Notes: a model not told the origin generated them from the sequence alone. 64,000 nt of DNA from Clostridiales bacterium (GCA_015071005.1 SVIG01000002.1:1-64000); one strand, 5' to 3'. Shown: positions 37,631 through 48,694, counted from the first letter of the stretch. Numbers and translations: made by a program.

Positions 37631-39799
37631 TTATACTGCGTAAAAAGTCAATACCTCGCCGTCTTCCCGTTTCGCGCGATACAAATCGCCAATTCGAAGC
37701 CCCACGTTCATCAAGGTCGCGCCGTGTAAAATTGCGCCCGTTTCTTCGTTTTTATACACTTTATTCGGGTCTAACCCTTTCAGTTTTATCGTTGTACTTT
37801 CCACAAAGCCCGTCGCATTCAATTCCAAGAAGGTGAGTTGCGCTTTATTCTTGTCCTTCGACACCTTCATATACGCGCAGAAATGATCCGTTCTCGGCGA
37901 AATCAATCGATACAAATCCCCCGAAAGATTCAAATCCTCATCCTTTCTATACTGCTCGGAATATTGCTTAAACTTCGCCTTGTCTTCCGCGCTATATTCG
38001 CTCAAATCCAGCTCGTAGCCGTACGACCCAAACGCCGCCACACGATATCTAAAATCGTAGGTAGACGGTCTGCCCGTCGTGCAATCGCCCCTCGTAAAAT
38101 GGCAACTCAACGCAGACACGGGGTAGGCGTAGCTCGCTCCATACTGAATATACACCCTCGCGTACGGATCGGTATTATCGCTCGTCCAAATCTGCGGCGA
38201 GTAGAAAAGCATACCCAAATCAAATCTTCCGCCGCCGCCTGAACAGGTCTCGAAAAGCATATTTCCCAAGCGGTTTTTCAAGGCCGACAAAAGCTTGTAT
38301 GTGCCGAGCATTTGTCTATGATAGACTTCTCCTTGCGGCATTTGATAAGAGCCTGCTTCCGTGACATAACGATTGAAATCCCACTTGATATAGTCGATTT
38401 CAGCGCCCTGCAATTCTTCGGAAATACGGTTGGCTACGTACTCTACAACCTCGTCTCTCGTCAAGTCTAAAACATACTGAAAACGAGAAATTAACGGCGT
38501 TTTCGACGTGGATAAAATCCAATCGGGATGCTTTCGATAAAGCTCGCTGTCTTCATTCACCATTTCAGGCTCTAACCAAAGCCCAAATTTCAAACCCAAC
38601 GCATGGATTTTTTCACTCAAGCCCTTGATCCCCGACGGAAATTTGTCCGTTTCCGTGCGCCAATCGCCAAGTCCTTTTTGGTCGTGCGGTCTAAACCAAC
38701 CGTCGTCCAAAACTACCGTATCAATACCGCAGTCCTTCGCTTGTGCCGCTAATGCGAGCACCTTATCTTCGGAAACGGTAAAATAACTCGCTTCCCAAGA
38801 ATTGATGACGATGGGACGGGGTGAGAATGCAAATTCTTTCTCGATAATATTTTGACGGATATGATCGTGGAAATTTCTCGACATGCCGCCAAGCCCCTCT
38901 TCCGAATAAGTGAGCACCGTTTCGGGCGAAACAAACTCTTCTCCTGCCTTTAACGACCAACAAAAGCCCGTGTCGCTAATCCCCATAATCAAACGAGTAT
39001 CACCCAAGCTGCCTACCGACACTTCTTCGGCAAAGTTACCGCTATATAAAAGATTGAAGCCGTACGTTTCGCCGCTATGCTCATCCGCATTATGCGCGCA
39101 AAGGGCGATAAACGGATTGCGGTTGTGTGAAGTAGTACCCGTCAAGCTTTCGTTCTTAAACACGCCTCTTTGCAAAGGTACGCGCGCAAGACCTGCGCAT
39201 TCGTAAAGGTACATACCGTTCAAGGTGACCATATCGAAATCCGCGCCGTAAAAATCTAAGCACATACTCGACCATTTTTGAATGGATACGGACATGCCCC
39301 CCACGTTTTTGATTTTTTGTGAACGCGCAATCACGTCCACGCTCGCATATACTACGTAAGTGAGCGTAATTTCAATACGTCCTTCATCATCCGTGAGTAG
39401 GATTTCCAAGCTTTCCGCTTCGTCGTTTTCTCTCGAATAGGGCAAACCGTTCAACGGCGTTCTACCTTTATAAATTTTATGAGCGCGGTAGCGCAAGCGG
39501 TTGCAATCGAGTTTCCCATCGCAATCATACACTACGGACGGCGTACGAATATCCCCTGCGTTAAAAGGGGAGATTTCCAAACCGACCGTCGACGCCGAAA
39601 AGACACGGCTATCCCTCGATTCATGCGCATGGTGCGCATATATTTGGCGATTGCTAATGTGTTTGATATTATCGTTGGGAATTTTCTTCCCGTAATATAA
39701 ATGTTCCAATGCGTCGTGTTCCACTACGCAAAATACGTAGGAAGAATTTTGCGTTTGAAGGTGAAAGATTTTTTCCTGTTCGTTAAACCATATCGACAT
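37631..39799 (-). CDS. GH36-family alpha-galactosidase
   Basis: VVLDDGWFRPHDQKGLGDWRTETDKFPSGIKGLSEKIHALGLKFGLWLEPEMVN, nucleophile region DYIKWDFNRYVTE, acid/base region QIWTSDNTDPYAR. Confidence 0.95.
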   Translation of the reverse strand: MSIWFNEQEKIFHLQTQNSSYVFCVVEHDALEHLYYGKKIPNDNIKHISNRQIYAHHAHESRDSRVFSASTVGLEISPFNAGDIRTPSVVYDCDGKLDCNRLRYRAHKIYKGRTPLNGLPYSRENDEAESLEILLTDDEGRIEITLTYVVYASVDVIARSQKIKNVGGMSVSIQKWSSMCLDFYGADFDMVTLNGMYLYECAGLARVPLQRGVFKNESLTGTTSHNRNPFIALCAHNADEHSGETYGFNLLYSGNFAEEVSVGSLGDTRLIMGISDTGFCWSLKAGEEFVSPETVLTYSEEGLGGMSRNFHDHIRQNIIEKEFAFSPRPIVINSWEASYFTVSEDKVLALAAQAKDCGIDTVVLDDGWFRPHDQKGLGDWRTETDKFPSGIKGLSEKIHALGLKFGLWLEPEMVNEDSELYRKHPDWILSTSKTPLISRFQYVLDLTRDEVVEYVANRISEELQGAEIDYIKWDFNRYVTEAGSYQMPQGEVYHRQMLGTYKLLSALKNRLGNMLFETCSGGGGRFDLGMLFYSPQIWTSDNTDPYARVYIQYGASYAYPVSALSCHFTRGDCTTGRPSTYDFRYRVAAFGSYGYELDLSEYSAEDKAKFKQYSEQYRKDEDLNLSGDLYRLISPRTDHFCAYMKVSKDKNKAQLTFLELNATGFVESTTIKLKGLDPNKVYKNEETGAILHGATLMNVGLRIGDLYRAKREDGEVLTFYAV

Positions 39800-39820
39800 A
39801 ATACGCCTCTTATAAATAAT

Positions 39821-41023
39821 TTATTGCAATGAGAAATATTGATATACGCCTGCCGTCCAACCGAGCATTTTTTGCGTAGGATATTCCAAATTTGCCGCCT
39901 CACCGTTTTCATCGTAGCGTTCCCAAAGCACGCCCGTCCGCTCAAACGACGACGAGAGCAAATCTTTATAATTTTTGCAAAGCTCGGCGGCTTCCTTTTT
40001 GTAGCCGTAACGGAACAACGCTTTATAGGCAAAATATTGATGCGGCGCCCAAATATAGGGATATCCCCATTGATATCCGCCCGTTCCCGTATCTTCGCAA
40101 GAGCTTACGCCCCCTTTCGTTTTTAACACGTTATAAACGTGCAAAAGGTTGCCGTCCTTACGCGCAAAACCGTAAAAATAAGGCAAAAAACACGCTGCGC
40201 ACACGATCTCGTTCTTTTTATCCGCAACGAAATCATAATCGCAATACGTACCCGTTTTTTCGTTAAAGCAGTACTTTTCAAGCAAAGCTACACGCTTTTC
40301 CTTTTGCGCCGCATAATACGCCGCTTTGTCCGCATTTTTACCGTCAAAATATCGAGCAAGGAACTCCTCCACCCCATACAGGTGCGAGTTGAGATCGATT
40401 TGCACGTAATCCAAAGCGTTATGGTTTGCATACCGCGGCGTAAAATCCTCGCCGCTCTCCCCTTCTGCAATGAAGTTTTTAGCGATCCGCATTTTTTCTT
40501 CATCGGGAATATCTCTCGCCAACGCCACACGCGTAGAAGCGTAATCGTAATACCAAAGCAGCTTTTCACGAGTTTGCGCATTAGTACCGTATTGATTCAA
40601 GCCAATCGGCGTCATACGCTTGGTCATCCAAAAGACGTATTCCTTTTCCAAGCCTTCTACCGCCTTTTTCAACCATTCCTCGTCCTTGGTTTCTTGGAAA
40701 ATATCCTGTACCATCAAAGCCAATAACGGGGGTTGGGAACAATACTCCGCACCGTCCTTGCGTGTGAAATTGGGTACGCAACCAAAGCAATCTAATGCGT
40801 AGAGCAAATTGTCCACGTTTTCTCTTGCCCAATCGGAATGCCCGTCCATAATCAAGCCGACGTTTGTAAAATAGGTATCCCAATAATACAAAGTACGGAA
40901 AATTCCGTCGGGGGTATACGAAGGGGGCACAAAGGGATAAGGCAAATCCAAATCCCGCTCCCCTGCCGTAGAACGCGCAGCCTTCCAACTATTTTTAATA
41001 TATTCGCCTAATTTATCGTTCAC
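39821..41023 (-). CDS. Trehalase-like (GH37-type) glycoside hydrolase
   Basis: PYPFVPPSYTPDGIFRTLYYWDTYFTNVGLIMDG, GTGGYQWGYPYIWAPHQYFAYKAL. Confidence 0.82.
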   Translation of the reverse strand: MNDKLGEYIKNSWKAARSTAGERDLDLPYPFVPPSYTPDGIFRTLYYWDTYFTNVGLIMDGHSDWARENVDNLLYALDCFGCVPNFTRKDGAEYCSQPPLLALMVQDIFQETKDEEWLKKAVEGLEKEYVFWMTKRMTPIGLNQYGTNAQTREKLLWYYDYASTRVALARDIPDEEKMRIAKNFIAEGESGEDFTPRYANHNALDYVQIDLNSHLYGVEEFLARYFDGKNADKAAYYAAQKEKRVALLEKYCFNEKTGTYCDYDFVADKKNEIVCAACFLPYFYGFARKDGNLLHVYNVLKTKGGVSSCEDTGTGGYQWGYPYIWAPHQYFAYKALFRYGYKKEAAELCKNYKDLLSSSFERTGVLWERYDENGEAANLEYPTQKMLGWTAGVYQYFSLQ

Positions 41024-42339
41024 TCTTCGTCCTTATGTAAATAACAAACCTGCCCCGTCAGTCTTGATTTTTCTGCCGCGAGCGCCATCAAATGACTCTC
41101 AATCGAACGATCGAGCGTCGTCCCAAGCTCCGCGTCCCCCGACAAGGCTTTATAGAAATCCTTAACGAGCATCAAATCGCCGCCGCCATGCCCGAAATCA
41201 TCGTTAAGCTCTTCTTTTACAATCTCCTTAATCTTCAAAAAGCGGGTACCGTGTCCGTAACGAGATACGCGGATATATCCATTCTCCTCGTCCATTTCAA
41301 TTTCGCCGAGCGTGCCGTGGAAGGTCATTTTTCTACCGGGGAGCGCGGTAAAAGCGGTCATCGTCAAGTTCGCCTTGATGCCGTTTTCAAACTGCATTAC
41401 CACCGTTTGATTATCCACTACGTTGTTATCGCAGTCGAACACGCATTGACCGTAATTGGAGCTTTCATAGGATTTGCGGATGGATTCTTCCGTAATCGGA
41501 CGAGACAAGTCCACAACGTTGAAGGGCCAACCCTGCTTTCTCGCATAATCGTCCACGTCGGGCTTATCAAACGCCCAATCGAAATCCTTTTTCCATTTCT
41601 CAATGTAAAGTCTTTCCGCGCTGTACACGCAGTCGTGCTTATACTTACAGTCTGCGCAACGGCTCGACGCGCCCTCGGGCTGATTCCCCTTATGGAAGAA
41701 GCACAACTCGCCCACCGAGTACACAGTCTTACACTTGGAGTTCGCATAGTACTGCAAAAGGTCCAAATCGTGGCAGCATTTCTGCATAATCATCGGGGAC
41801 GTTTCTTGATCATTCCGCCAATTTCCGCGCACGAAACTGTGCGCTTGGTGCCAATAAGTAACCTGTTCAATCCAATCGATACAAACGATTTTACCAATCT
41901 CGCCCGAATCGAGCAAGGACTTAATTTTCAAGAACGCAGGCGCGTAGCGCAACACGTGGCAAACGATGACCTTACGCTGATACTTCTCATTCGCCTTCAA
42001 AAGCTCGTAAAGCTCGTCCTCAACGGGGGAAATGGGCTTTTCGAGCAAGATATCGTAGCCAAGCTCCAACGCCTTGATACACATACGCACGTGATCTCTA
42101 TCCTGCGTTGCGATGACAAGCGCATCCGAGCGTTTTTCTTTCAAAAACTCGTCGCTATCCAAAAAGCAGTCTTTTTCAGGAATCCCCCAAGCGTCTTGCG
42201 CCAAGCGGATTTTTTCGGGATTGTTATCGCATACGCACGCGATCTTAAATTTGTCTGGAAAATCATACATACATTTTCCATAGGTATAATGTCCACGAGA
42301 ACCGCAACCTAAAATAGAAACCGTAAAAATTTTACCCAT
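41020..42339 (-). CDS. Gfo/Idh/MocA-family oxidoreductase
   Basis: VSILGCGSRGHYTYGKCMYD, GYDILLEKPISP, Cys-rich CADCKYKHDCVYSAERLY. Confidence 0.92.
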   Translation of the reverse strand: MGKIFTVSILGCGSRGHYTYGKCMYDFPDKFKIACVCDNNPEKIRLAQDAWGIPEKDCFLDSDEFLKEKRSDALVIATQDRDHVRMCIKALELGYDILLEKPISPVEDELYELLKANEKYQRKVIVCHVLRYAPAFLKIKSLLDSGEIGKIVCIDWIEQVTYWHQAHSFVRGNWRNDQETSPMIMQKCCHDLDLLQYYANSKCKTVYSVGELCFFHKGNQPEGASSRCADCKYKHDCVYSAERLYIEKWKKDFDWAFDKPDVDDYARKQGWPFNVVDLSRPITEESIRKSYESSNYGQCVFDCDNNVVDNQTVVMQFENGIKANLTMTAFTALPGRKMTFHGTLGEIEMDEENGYIRVSRYGHGTRFLKIKEIVKEELNDDFGHGGGDLMLVKDFYKALSGDAELGTTLDRSIESHLMALAAEKSRLTGQVCYLHKDEE

Positions 42340-42404
42340 ATTCTTTCACTTCCATTTTCATATTGTATGCCGTTATAATCTGGCACAGTAATCGTATATA
42401 GCTT

Positions 42405-42430
42405 GGGGAAACCCTATAAAGGGTTTCCCC
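42405..42430 (-). other. Intergenic hairpin ggggaaaccc/gggtttcccc without U-tract on transcribed strand
   Basis: 10-bp perfect inverted repeat downstream of the 2019-aa gene. Confidence 0.65.
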
Positions 42431-42440
42431 GCACGTTTTT

Positions 42441-45400
42441 TTAGTTATGAGGAATTACAAACACCGCTTCCCCGGGCGTAACCGTCGCCGTGTAAACGCC
42501 ATTCGACAACGCTACTTCCGTAAATTCGCCGTTGCTGTAAACCAACGCCTTTGTATAACCGCTAAAGGTCATCGTAACATTTTCCGAAGTTTGCGCTACG
42601 TCGGGATCGAGAACGTTCATTGCCATGTACATATAATTGTTGTTCCCTTCGTCGTAAAGCTCGGTGACAAGCGCCGAACCCGTATTTATCGAGCAGCCAG
42701 TAAGCTTCATAAAGCCGTTCGAAACGGTAATTTCACCAAGGTGATTTGCGCTCGTCGAGCCGTATACTTTACTGCCCATATAATTGAACTGCAAAATTAC
42801 CTTTGCGAAAATTTGGTTATCCGACAAGATATCCTTCATCGTGTAATACAAAGCAGTAGGATTGCCGTTGTAATCCACAAAGGATTGACCGTCTACGTAC
42901 GATTCAGCGCCCGAAGCGTCGCTTTCCCCTCTCGTATAATAGGTGTAGTACGCGATTTGCTTCGCACCGAAGCCCAAGAGAATATTATTGAGCCACTTCG
43001 CGCCCTTTTCCGTCACAGCACGTCTATGAATCGTGCCGTCCGCATTGTTTTCATAGGCTTGCGTAACGTGATAGAACTTAATGCCGCGCTCCGCCGCCGC
43101 CTTTGCTACGATTTGCAAGCAAGGAATGTACGAATCCTTGATTTCAAGATCGCCATCTGCATTTTCCATCAAAGGATAATCGTCGTACATAATCGAATCA
43201 GGATTCATCGCATCCAAGAAATCGTTGATATATTGCGTATAACGCGTGACGGTATGGTCAAATCTGCTAGCCCAGATCGAGAAACGCCAGTCATTCCACG
43301 CATACGTACCGTCCGATGCGGGATAGTAGTTGGTGTAAACCGTTTCGCTGACGTTAAGCGGGTTCAAGTTGTACTGAATAAACAAATTGAAGCCGTACTT
43401 TTTATTGACGTTCTTGATGGAATTATACACCGCCGCATACGCGCTAAGCATAGAATACTTCGGTTCGTCGCCGAGCATGACGCCGTAAACGCCGGGATAA
43501 TCTGCATAATCTTTTACGCATTCGTAAATGTACGTGTCCAAAGCAGTCTGATCCGCAAATTGACAACCTTCGCCGACAATCGCCGTTTCTTGCATACTCA
43601 AATAGAGAATACGGCTATCTTGCAAAATCGTCTTATGAATGCCAACCTTCGCCAAATCGTCGATCAGCTTCTTCGCGTTTGCAAGCGACTGCGCCGAGCC
43701 ATCAACAATCATATCGCTTTGAGGGAAGTAGATTGTCATACCCACTTCACCGTATTGGCTATATTGCTTCAAGTTCGCCAAGTTCTTACCGATATAGTAT
43801 TCTTGACCGTTAATTTCATACGTACCATCGCTGTATGCGCTATACGCATAGAAATCAAATCGATCCGTGTTACTACCGTAAAACTCGTTCATCCAAGCAA
43901 GCGTATCCACCTCGGGAGTGGATCCCGAACCAGATCCAGAACCCGATTCATCGTCGTTAGGGATCGTTGCCGAGAACGCTTCCGCCAACGTCGTATCTTC
44001 ATATACGCCCCACAGCTTATCAATGACGGTCGGCGTACCGAAATGCCCGTAAAGCACAATCGAGCCTTGGCAATATTCGTCTCTCGTTTGTCCTTCCTTT
44101 ACAAAACCTGTTGTGAAGTAATTATACGTTTCCGCCGAGAAGCTTTCCACCAATTCATCCGTATCAATATTATACAGCGCATAAACAATCTTCACGGAAG
44201 CGGGATTACTACCTTCTTCCATACCCATAACAACGCGATATTGCACGCCGTCCACAAGATTAGCTCTGCCGAGCGCAACATTTGAATTATTCCCACTGTT
44301 GGAGATCACAGTCCCCGCGTCGAAACCAAGCACGCCGTTCTTCCCCGTACGAAGCGTATTGTGAAGCATTTGAGGACCCGCAACCAACAAGCCTGTACCA
44401 TCCCAAACGGACTTACTGTCGTTAAATTCCTTATAGAGCACCCCTTCCCACGTGGTCAAGCCCGTCAATACTACCAAGCCGTACTTATCGCCGTTTTGAT
44501 AGTACATAGACTCATTGTAATTATTCGCAAAGAACGCGACGGAAGGCATATTCTTGCCCGTGAAATCAAACACAACGTAATCGTTAAAGCTATAATTGCC
44601 GTCGTATGCGAAATACGATTGATTTACCGTACCAATCACGTCTATGTCATAATTCGAACCAGAGTAATGCGCATCATTATTGATCTCACTCGAACCCAAA
44701 ATCAAGCCTTGACCATAATTGGTTGCTTCCACCTTATTATTTTTCGTGCCATCTTTTGCCACTGCGTTATAGGTAGCCGTATACGTCACCTCGCCACTTA
44801 CGAGCGAAATCACCTTATCCCAGCCTACAAACGTGTAAACAAATACTGCGTCGCTTGCTTTGGTGGGCGTTCGACCCGTATACACAGGCATTGCACCGTA
44901 TGCAAGGTTTTCCTCTTGAAGGGTGATGCCGTTGTAATTTTGGAAGGTGACCGCGTGCGTCGTGCCGTTGTTCAAGCCGTTTGCTACCGCCTCGATAGTG
45001 GTATCTTCAAATACGCCGTGTACCTTATCAAGGGTACAAGCTACGCCGAATTTGCCGTAAAGCACGATCGAGCCGCTCAAATCGTTAATGGTCATATTGC
45101 CAACCTGTGCGTTGCTGCCCGTAAAGAAGCCCCACGTCGTCATAGACTCTTGCTCTACCACCGCACTCGTATCAAGATTGTATAAGCACCAATGCAACGT
45201 GATTGCGCTGCCGCTGCCCGTAAAGCCCATGATTACGCGATAATGCGTGTTATCTACAAGGTTTGCTCTGCCGAGTGCCGAGCTTTTAAAGGCGCCGCTT
45301 ACAAAGCCGCCGCTAGTCGCGTCTTGAATCATATACGGGAAACCGTAGTTGATTTGCGTACCGTTGCCGTTTACGCCTGAGCCTAATTGACCGTCCCAAG

Positions 45401-48400
45401 TCGTGATACCCGTGACAACGACGATACCTTGTTTAGACGTACCGTTCGCGTACATGGAATCGTTATAATTCTTCGCAAAGAACGCGATTTCAGGCAAGTT
45501 CTTACCCGTGAAATCAAACGCTACGTAATCGTTCAGCGCATAATTGCCGTCAAACGCCAAATAGGATTGGTGCACGTAGCCGCCGTTGTTTTGACCGAGC
45601 GTATAGTTTGCGCCGTCGCCGATACCACTTGCTTTCAAGACAATCTTATCGTTGCTTTGCTCTACGCCGTAATTGTGCGCAGGACCGCCGCTCGTCGTTA
45701 TATTCTCTCTTGCCGTACCCGTAAAGACCGCCGTATAGGTCACGTCTTCCGTCACCGCAGTTAATTCTTTATCCCAGCCGCTAAACGTATACGATTCATA
45801 TACAAAATCGCCAGGTCTAACAGGCGTTACGCCCGAATATTTAGGGGTTGCGCCTTCAGCCACCTGCACTATTTCAAGCTCCGTGCCGTCGTAATTTTTG
45901 AAGGTGACCGTTTTATTTAAGTTAAAGCCGAGCTCCGTTGCGATATTCGCAATGTTCGTATCTTCAAATACACCCAATAAGTTATCAATCGTACACGTCG
46001 TACCAAATTTCCCATAAAGCACAATCGAACCGCTCAAACCGTCAAGCTTCATCTTATTGACCGCCTCATTTGCGCCCGTAAAGAAGCCCCAAGACGTTTG
46101 CCCTATTTCTTCTACAACAACGTTGTCCGTTAAATTGTAGAGCATATATTTCAACGTAAATGTCGTGCCATTATTTTCAATACCCATTATGATACGATAC
46201 TGCGTGCCATCTACAAGTTTTTCTCTTGCAAACTTCCCATCAAAGTCACCCAACATATTGCCGCCATGGGGAGCTGCCGCGCCTTCGAAATACGCACCGA
46301 AAGGACCGGATACGCCCACCATCGTATTGTTGCTTTGCGCCGTGCCAGTAGAGCCGTCCCAAAGGGTGATACCGCTTGCTACGACGATGCCTTGCTTGCC
46401 TTCACTATAATACATGGAAGTATCGTAGTTCTTCGCAAAGAACATGACTTCGGGCATATTCTTACCCGTGAAATCAAAGACAATATAGTCATTAAAGCTG
46501 TATTCGCCGTTGATTGGATAGTAGGCCTGCGAAAGCGAACCGCCGTTGTTTTGACCTTTCGTATAGTCCGCACCGCCGCCGATACTACCTTTGCCCAACG
46601 TGATCGTATCACCGATTCTCGTCGCTTGATTTGCAGAAGCCGGATTCATATTAAGTTCTTCTTCAATATCTTGGATCGACGTATCAGTATAAATCGGATA
46701 AGTCTTATCGAGCACCGTTTTCGTGCCGAAATGGCCGTACGCTACAATCGAGCCCAAGCAGAATTGATCTCTCGTTTGACCTGCATTTGCCCAACCGTCT
46801 GCAAAGAAATTGTAGGAGTTGATTGCCTTATCCTCTACAATTTCGCCGCTTTCCAAATCGTACAGTCTATATACGAGCTTGATAGCCTTATTAACAGGAT
46901 CGTCGCCAGGCTGCATGCCCATAATAATTCTATATTTCTTGCCGCTTTCAAGGTTTGCTCTGCCAAGCGCAACGTTTTCTTCGTTAGAATGCAACAATAC
47001 ACCTTTAGGATTATTGTTGTACCCCGTATTGTAAATCATGTGGGGGCCCCACATCGCAATACCATGACCGTCCCAAACAGTGGTACTGTACGGACCATTA
47101 CCGTCATGAGACGCGCCTTCTGTGAAAAGTCTGCCATCGGGCCAAGTGAAACCCGTTGCAACTACAACGCCGTTCTTCGTGCCGTCGCCGTAGAAAATGG
47201 AATGATTATTGTTATTCCCATTATAGTTATTCGCAAAGAATGCGAGCGTAGGCATATTTTTGCCCGTGAAATCGGCTACGAAATAATCGTTAAAGCCGTA
47301 TTCGCCGTCGTAAGCAAGGTATGCTTGATCCGCCGTATCGTTTTCGTCCGTACGATCGGGCACCTCGTTCGTTTCACCAGGGAAATACGCGCCATCGCCC
47401 AAGTCGCCGCTCGCCAAAATCACTTTTTGACCGATTACGTCGTCCGAAACCTCAATCGCACTACCGTCCGCGCGCGTTACGCCGTAAATCGACGTCTCGC
47501 CAAGGTCTTTTCCGTCTTTATGAGGCTTCCATTTTGCGTAGAAGGTTACTGTTCCTGCGTCCGTGCCTTTATCTTCAACCCATTCCACGAACTCATAGCC
47601 GTCTTTCTCGGGCTTATTAGCAGGCGCTTCTGCAGCTTCGACGTTGGCAACGAATTGTTGACTAAGGAGCTTGTTGCCGTTACGGTATTCTACAACGTAA
47701 CCCGTCGTAACGTTCGTTGCGCCGTCAACCGTGGTTTCGTTGACATTTTCTTTGATGAAAACGTGTTTCTCCTTTACCAACGCAGCAAATTCTGCATTCG
47801 CCGAAATCTTGGATTCAAACGCCGCAAGCTGCTCTGCCGTCGTAATAATGATGGGATATTGCTCCTTACCGAACCATTCGTACGTATTGAGCAATCTCGT
47901 TTCATAATTTTTAGACGCGTCAAGGAACGCCGCGTTTACGATTTGATATTGCGTTCTATATTCGCTCGCAAGATCGCTTACGCTATCGCCGTTTTGCATC
48001 AAGTCCGCATACGTATAAACAGCCGAGCCGCTCGTCGTATCTTCAATAAATACAACCGCCGCAAACGCTCTATTTTGATAATTCTTACCAGCAAGCCCCG
48101 TAATAACGATATTTGCATAGTAATACGGATCACCGTCTTCTCCAGCGTAAATCTTTTCTTCAGCCAATACGCCGCCGACACGCTTGCCGCTGTCTATAAA
48201 GTCTTCGTAATTGGTTATCCATTCAAACTCTTCAACGGGCGCAATAAAGCCATATAATTTGACTTTGCCTGCCGAATCGTTCGTGACGATTTGATCGTAA
48301 TAATCCTTATCCATCTTCGCGATGAAACGAAGACCGTCTTTATTAGTCCCCAACTGCACGCCAGCGCCGTATTGCATTTCGAATACGCGTTCACTTGCCG

Positions 48401-48500
48401 CCTTTACCGGCTTTACATAAAGGCAGAGCGATAAAATCAGCGCGATGAAAAAGGTCGCAACTGCCGCAAAAATGGATGTTAATTTCATTTTTTTCGTCAT
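42441..48500 (-). CDS. Giant exported multimodular protein: N-terminal domain, InlB-like repeat, four ~200-aa 'FDFTGKNMPE' modules, C-terminal putative glycosidase domain
   Basis: 2019 aa; signal/TM segment IFAAVATFFIALILSLCLY; four FTGKNMP/LP modules; C-terminus with GVYGVMLGDEPKY and MYDDYPL; RBS aaggaggaga. Confidence 0.85.
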   Translation of the reverse strand: MTKKMKLTSIFAAVATFFIALILSLCLYVKPVKAASERVFEMQYGAGVQLGTNKDGLRFIAKMDKDYYDQIVTNDSAGKVKLYGFIAPVEEFEWITNYEDFIDSGKRVGGVLAEEKIYAGEDGDPYYYANIVITGLAGKNYQNRAFAAVVFIEDTTSGSAVYTYADLMQNGDSVSDLASEYRTQYQIVNAAFLDASKNYETRLLNTYEWFGKEQYPIIITTAEQLAAFESKISANAEFAALVKEKHVFIKENVNETTVDGATNVTTGYVVEYRNGNKLLSQQFVANVEAAEAPANKPEKDGYEFVEWVEDKGTDAGTVTFYAKWKPHKDGKDLGETSIYGVTRADGSAIEVSDDVIGQKVILASGDLGDGAYFPGETNEVPDRTDENDTADQAYLAYDGEYGFNDYFVADFTGKNMPTLAFFANNYNGNNNNHSIFYGDGTKNGVVVATGFTWPDGRLFTEGASHDGNGPYSTTVWDGHGIAMWGPHMIYNTGYNNNPKGVLLHSNEENVALGRANLESGKKYRIIMGMQPGDDPVNKAIKLVYRLYDLESGEIVEDKAINSYNFFADGWANAGQTRDQFCLGSIVAYGHFGTKTVLDKTYPIYTDTSIQDIEEELNMNPASANQATRIGDTITLGKGSIGGGADYTKGQNNGGSLSQAYYPINGEYSFNDYIVFDFTGKNMPEVMFFAKNYDTSMYYSEGKQGIVVASGITLWDGSTGTAQSNNTMVGVSGPFGAYFEGAAAPHGGNMLGDFDGKFAREKLVDGTQYRIIMGIENNGTTFTLKYMLYNLTDNVVVEEIGQTSWGFFTGANEAVNKMKLDGLSGSIVLYGKFGTTCTIDNLLGVFEDTNIANIATELGFNLNKTVTFKNYDGTELEIVQVAEGATPKYSGVTPVRPGDFVYESYTFSGWDKELTAVTEDVTYTAVFTGTARENITTSGGPAHNYGVEQSNDKIVLKASGIGDGANYTLGQNNGGYVHQSYLAFDGNYALNDYVAFDFTGKNLPEIAFFAKNYNDSMYANGTSKQGIVVVTGITTWDGQLGSGVNGNGTQINYGFPYMIQDATSGGFVSGAFKSSALGRANLVDNTHYRVIMGFTGSGSAITLHWCLYNLDTSAVVEQESMTTWGFFTGSNAQVGNMTINDLSGSIVLYGKFGVACTLDKVHGVFEDTTIEAVANGLNNGTTHAVTFQNYNGITLQEENLAYGAMPVYTGRTPTKASDAVFVYTFVGWDKVISLVSGEVTYTATYNAVAKDGTKNNKVEATNYGQGLILGSSEINNDAHYSGSNYDIDVIGTVNQSYFAYDGNYSFNDYVVFDFTGKNMPSVAFFANNYNESMYYQNGDKYGLVVLTGLTTWEGVLYKEFNDSKSVWDGTGLLVAGPQMLHNTLRTGKNGVLGFDAGTVISNSGNNSNVALGRANLVDGVQYRVVMGMEEGSNPASVKIVYALYNIDTDELVESFSAETYNYFTTGFVKEGQTRDEYCQGSIVLYGHFGTPTVIDKLWGVYEDTTLAEAFSATIPNDDESGSGSGSGSTPEVDTLAWMNEFYGSNTDRFDFYAYSAYSDGTYEINGQEYYIGKNLANLKQYSQYGEVGMTIYFPQSDMIVDGSAQSLANAKKLIDDLAKVGIHKTILQDSRILYLSMQETAIVGEGCQFADQTALDTYIYECVKDYADYPGVYGVMLGDEPKYSMLSAYAAVYNSIKNVNKKYGFNLFIQYNLNPLNVSETVYTNYYPASDGTYAWNDWRFSIWASRFDHTVTRYTQYINDFLDAMNPDSIMYDDYPLMENADGDLEIKDSYIPCLQIVAKAAAERGIKFYHVTQAYENNADGTIHRRAVTEKGAKWLNNILLGFGAKQIAYYTYYTRGESDASGAESYVDGQSFVDYNGNPTALYYTMKDILSDNQIFAKVILQFNYMGSKVYGSTSANHLGEITVSNGFMKLTGCSINTGSALVTELYDEGNNNYMYMAMNVLDPDVAQTSENVTMTFSGYTKALVYSNGEFTEVALSNGVYTATVTPGEAVFVIPHN

Positions 48501-48514
48501 CTCATTCTCCTCCT

Positions 48515-48661
48515 TTAATTACCGAAGTCTCCAGCTGGAAATTCGTTGTCGTTCTCGTTGTTGGACATACAAACGATATCCCTGCCCTTTTCCAAAAGGA
48601 AAATTTCCAATTCGGGGGACAGGTACTCTCTTTTTTCGTCCTGTACCATAGTGTTTTTCAT
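48515..48661 (-). CDS. 48-aa small ORF absent from the ORF track: MKNTMVQDEKREYLSPELEIFLLEKGRDIVCMSNNENDNEFPAGDFGN
   Basis: Translated by eye on minus strand; AGGAGG RBS upstream; stop followed directly by the RBS of the 2019-aa gene. Confidence 0.65.
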   Translation of the reverse strand: MKNTMVQDEKREYLSPELEIFLLEKGRDIVCMSNNENDNEFPAGDFGN

Positions 48662-48694
48662 GAATGCCTCCTATTGTCTGCTTTCACTCTTCCC

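Noticed and set aside
46266-48257. 663-aa plus-strand ORF (and 42447..44285, 44361..45185)
   Set aside because: Antisense to the 2019-aa gene; no RBS, no recognisable motifs.
42441-48500. Sortase-anchored cell-wall protein hypothesis
   Set aside because: No LPxTG-type C-terminal signal; protein ends ...GEAVFVIPHN. Attachment, if any, must be by the N-terminal hydrophobic segment or by its modules.
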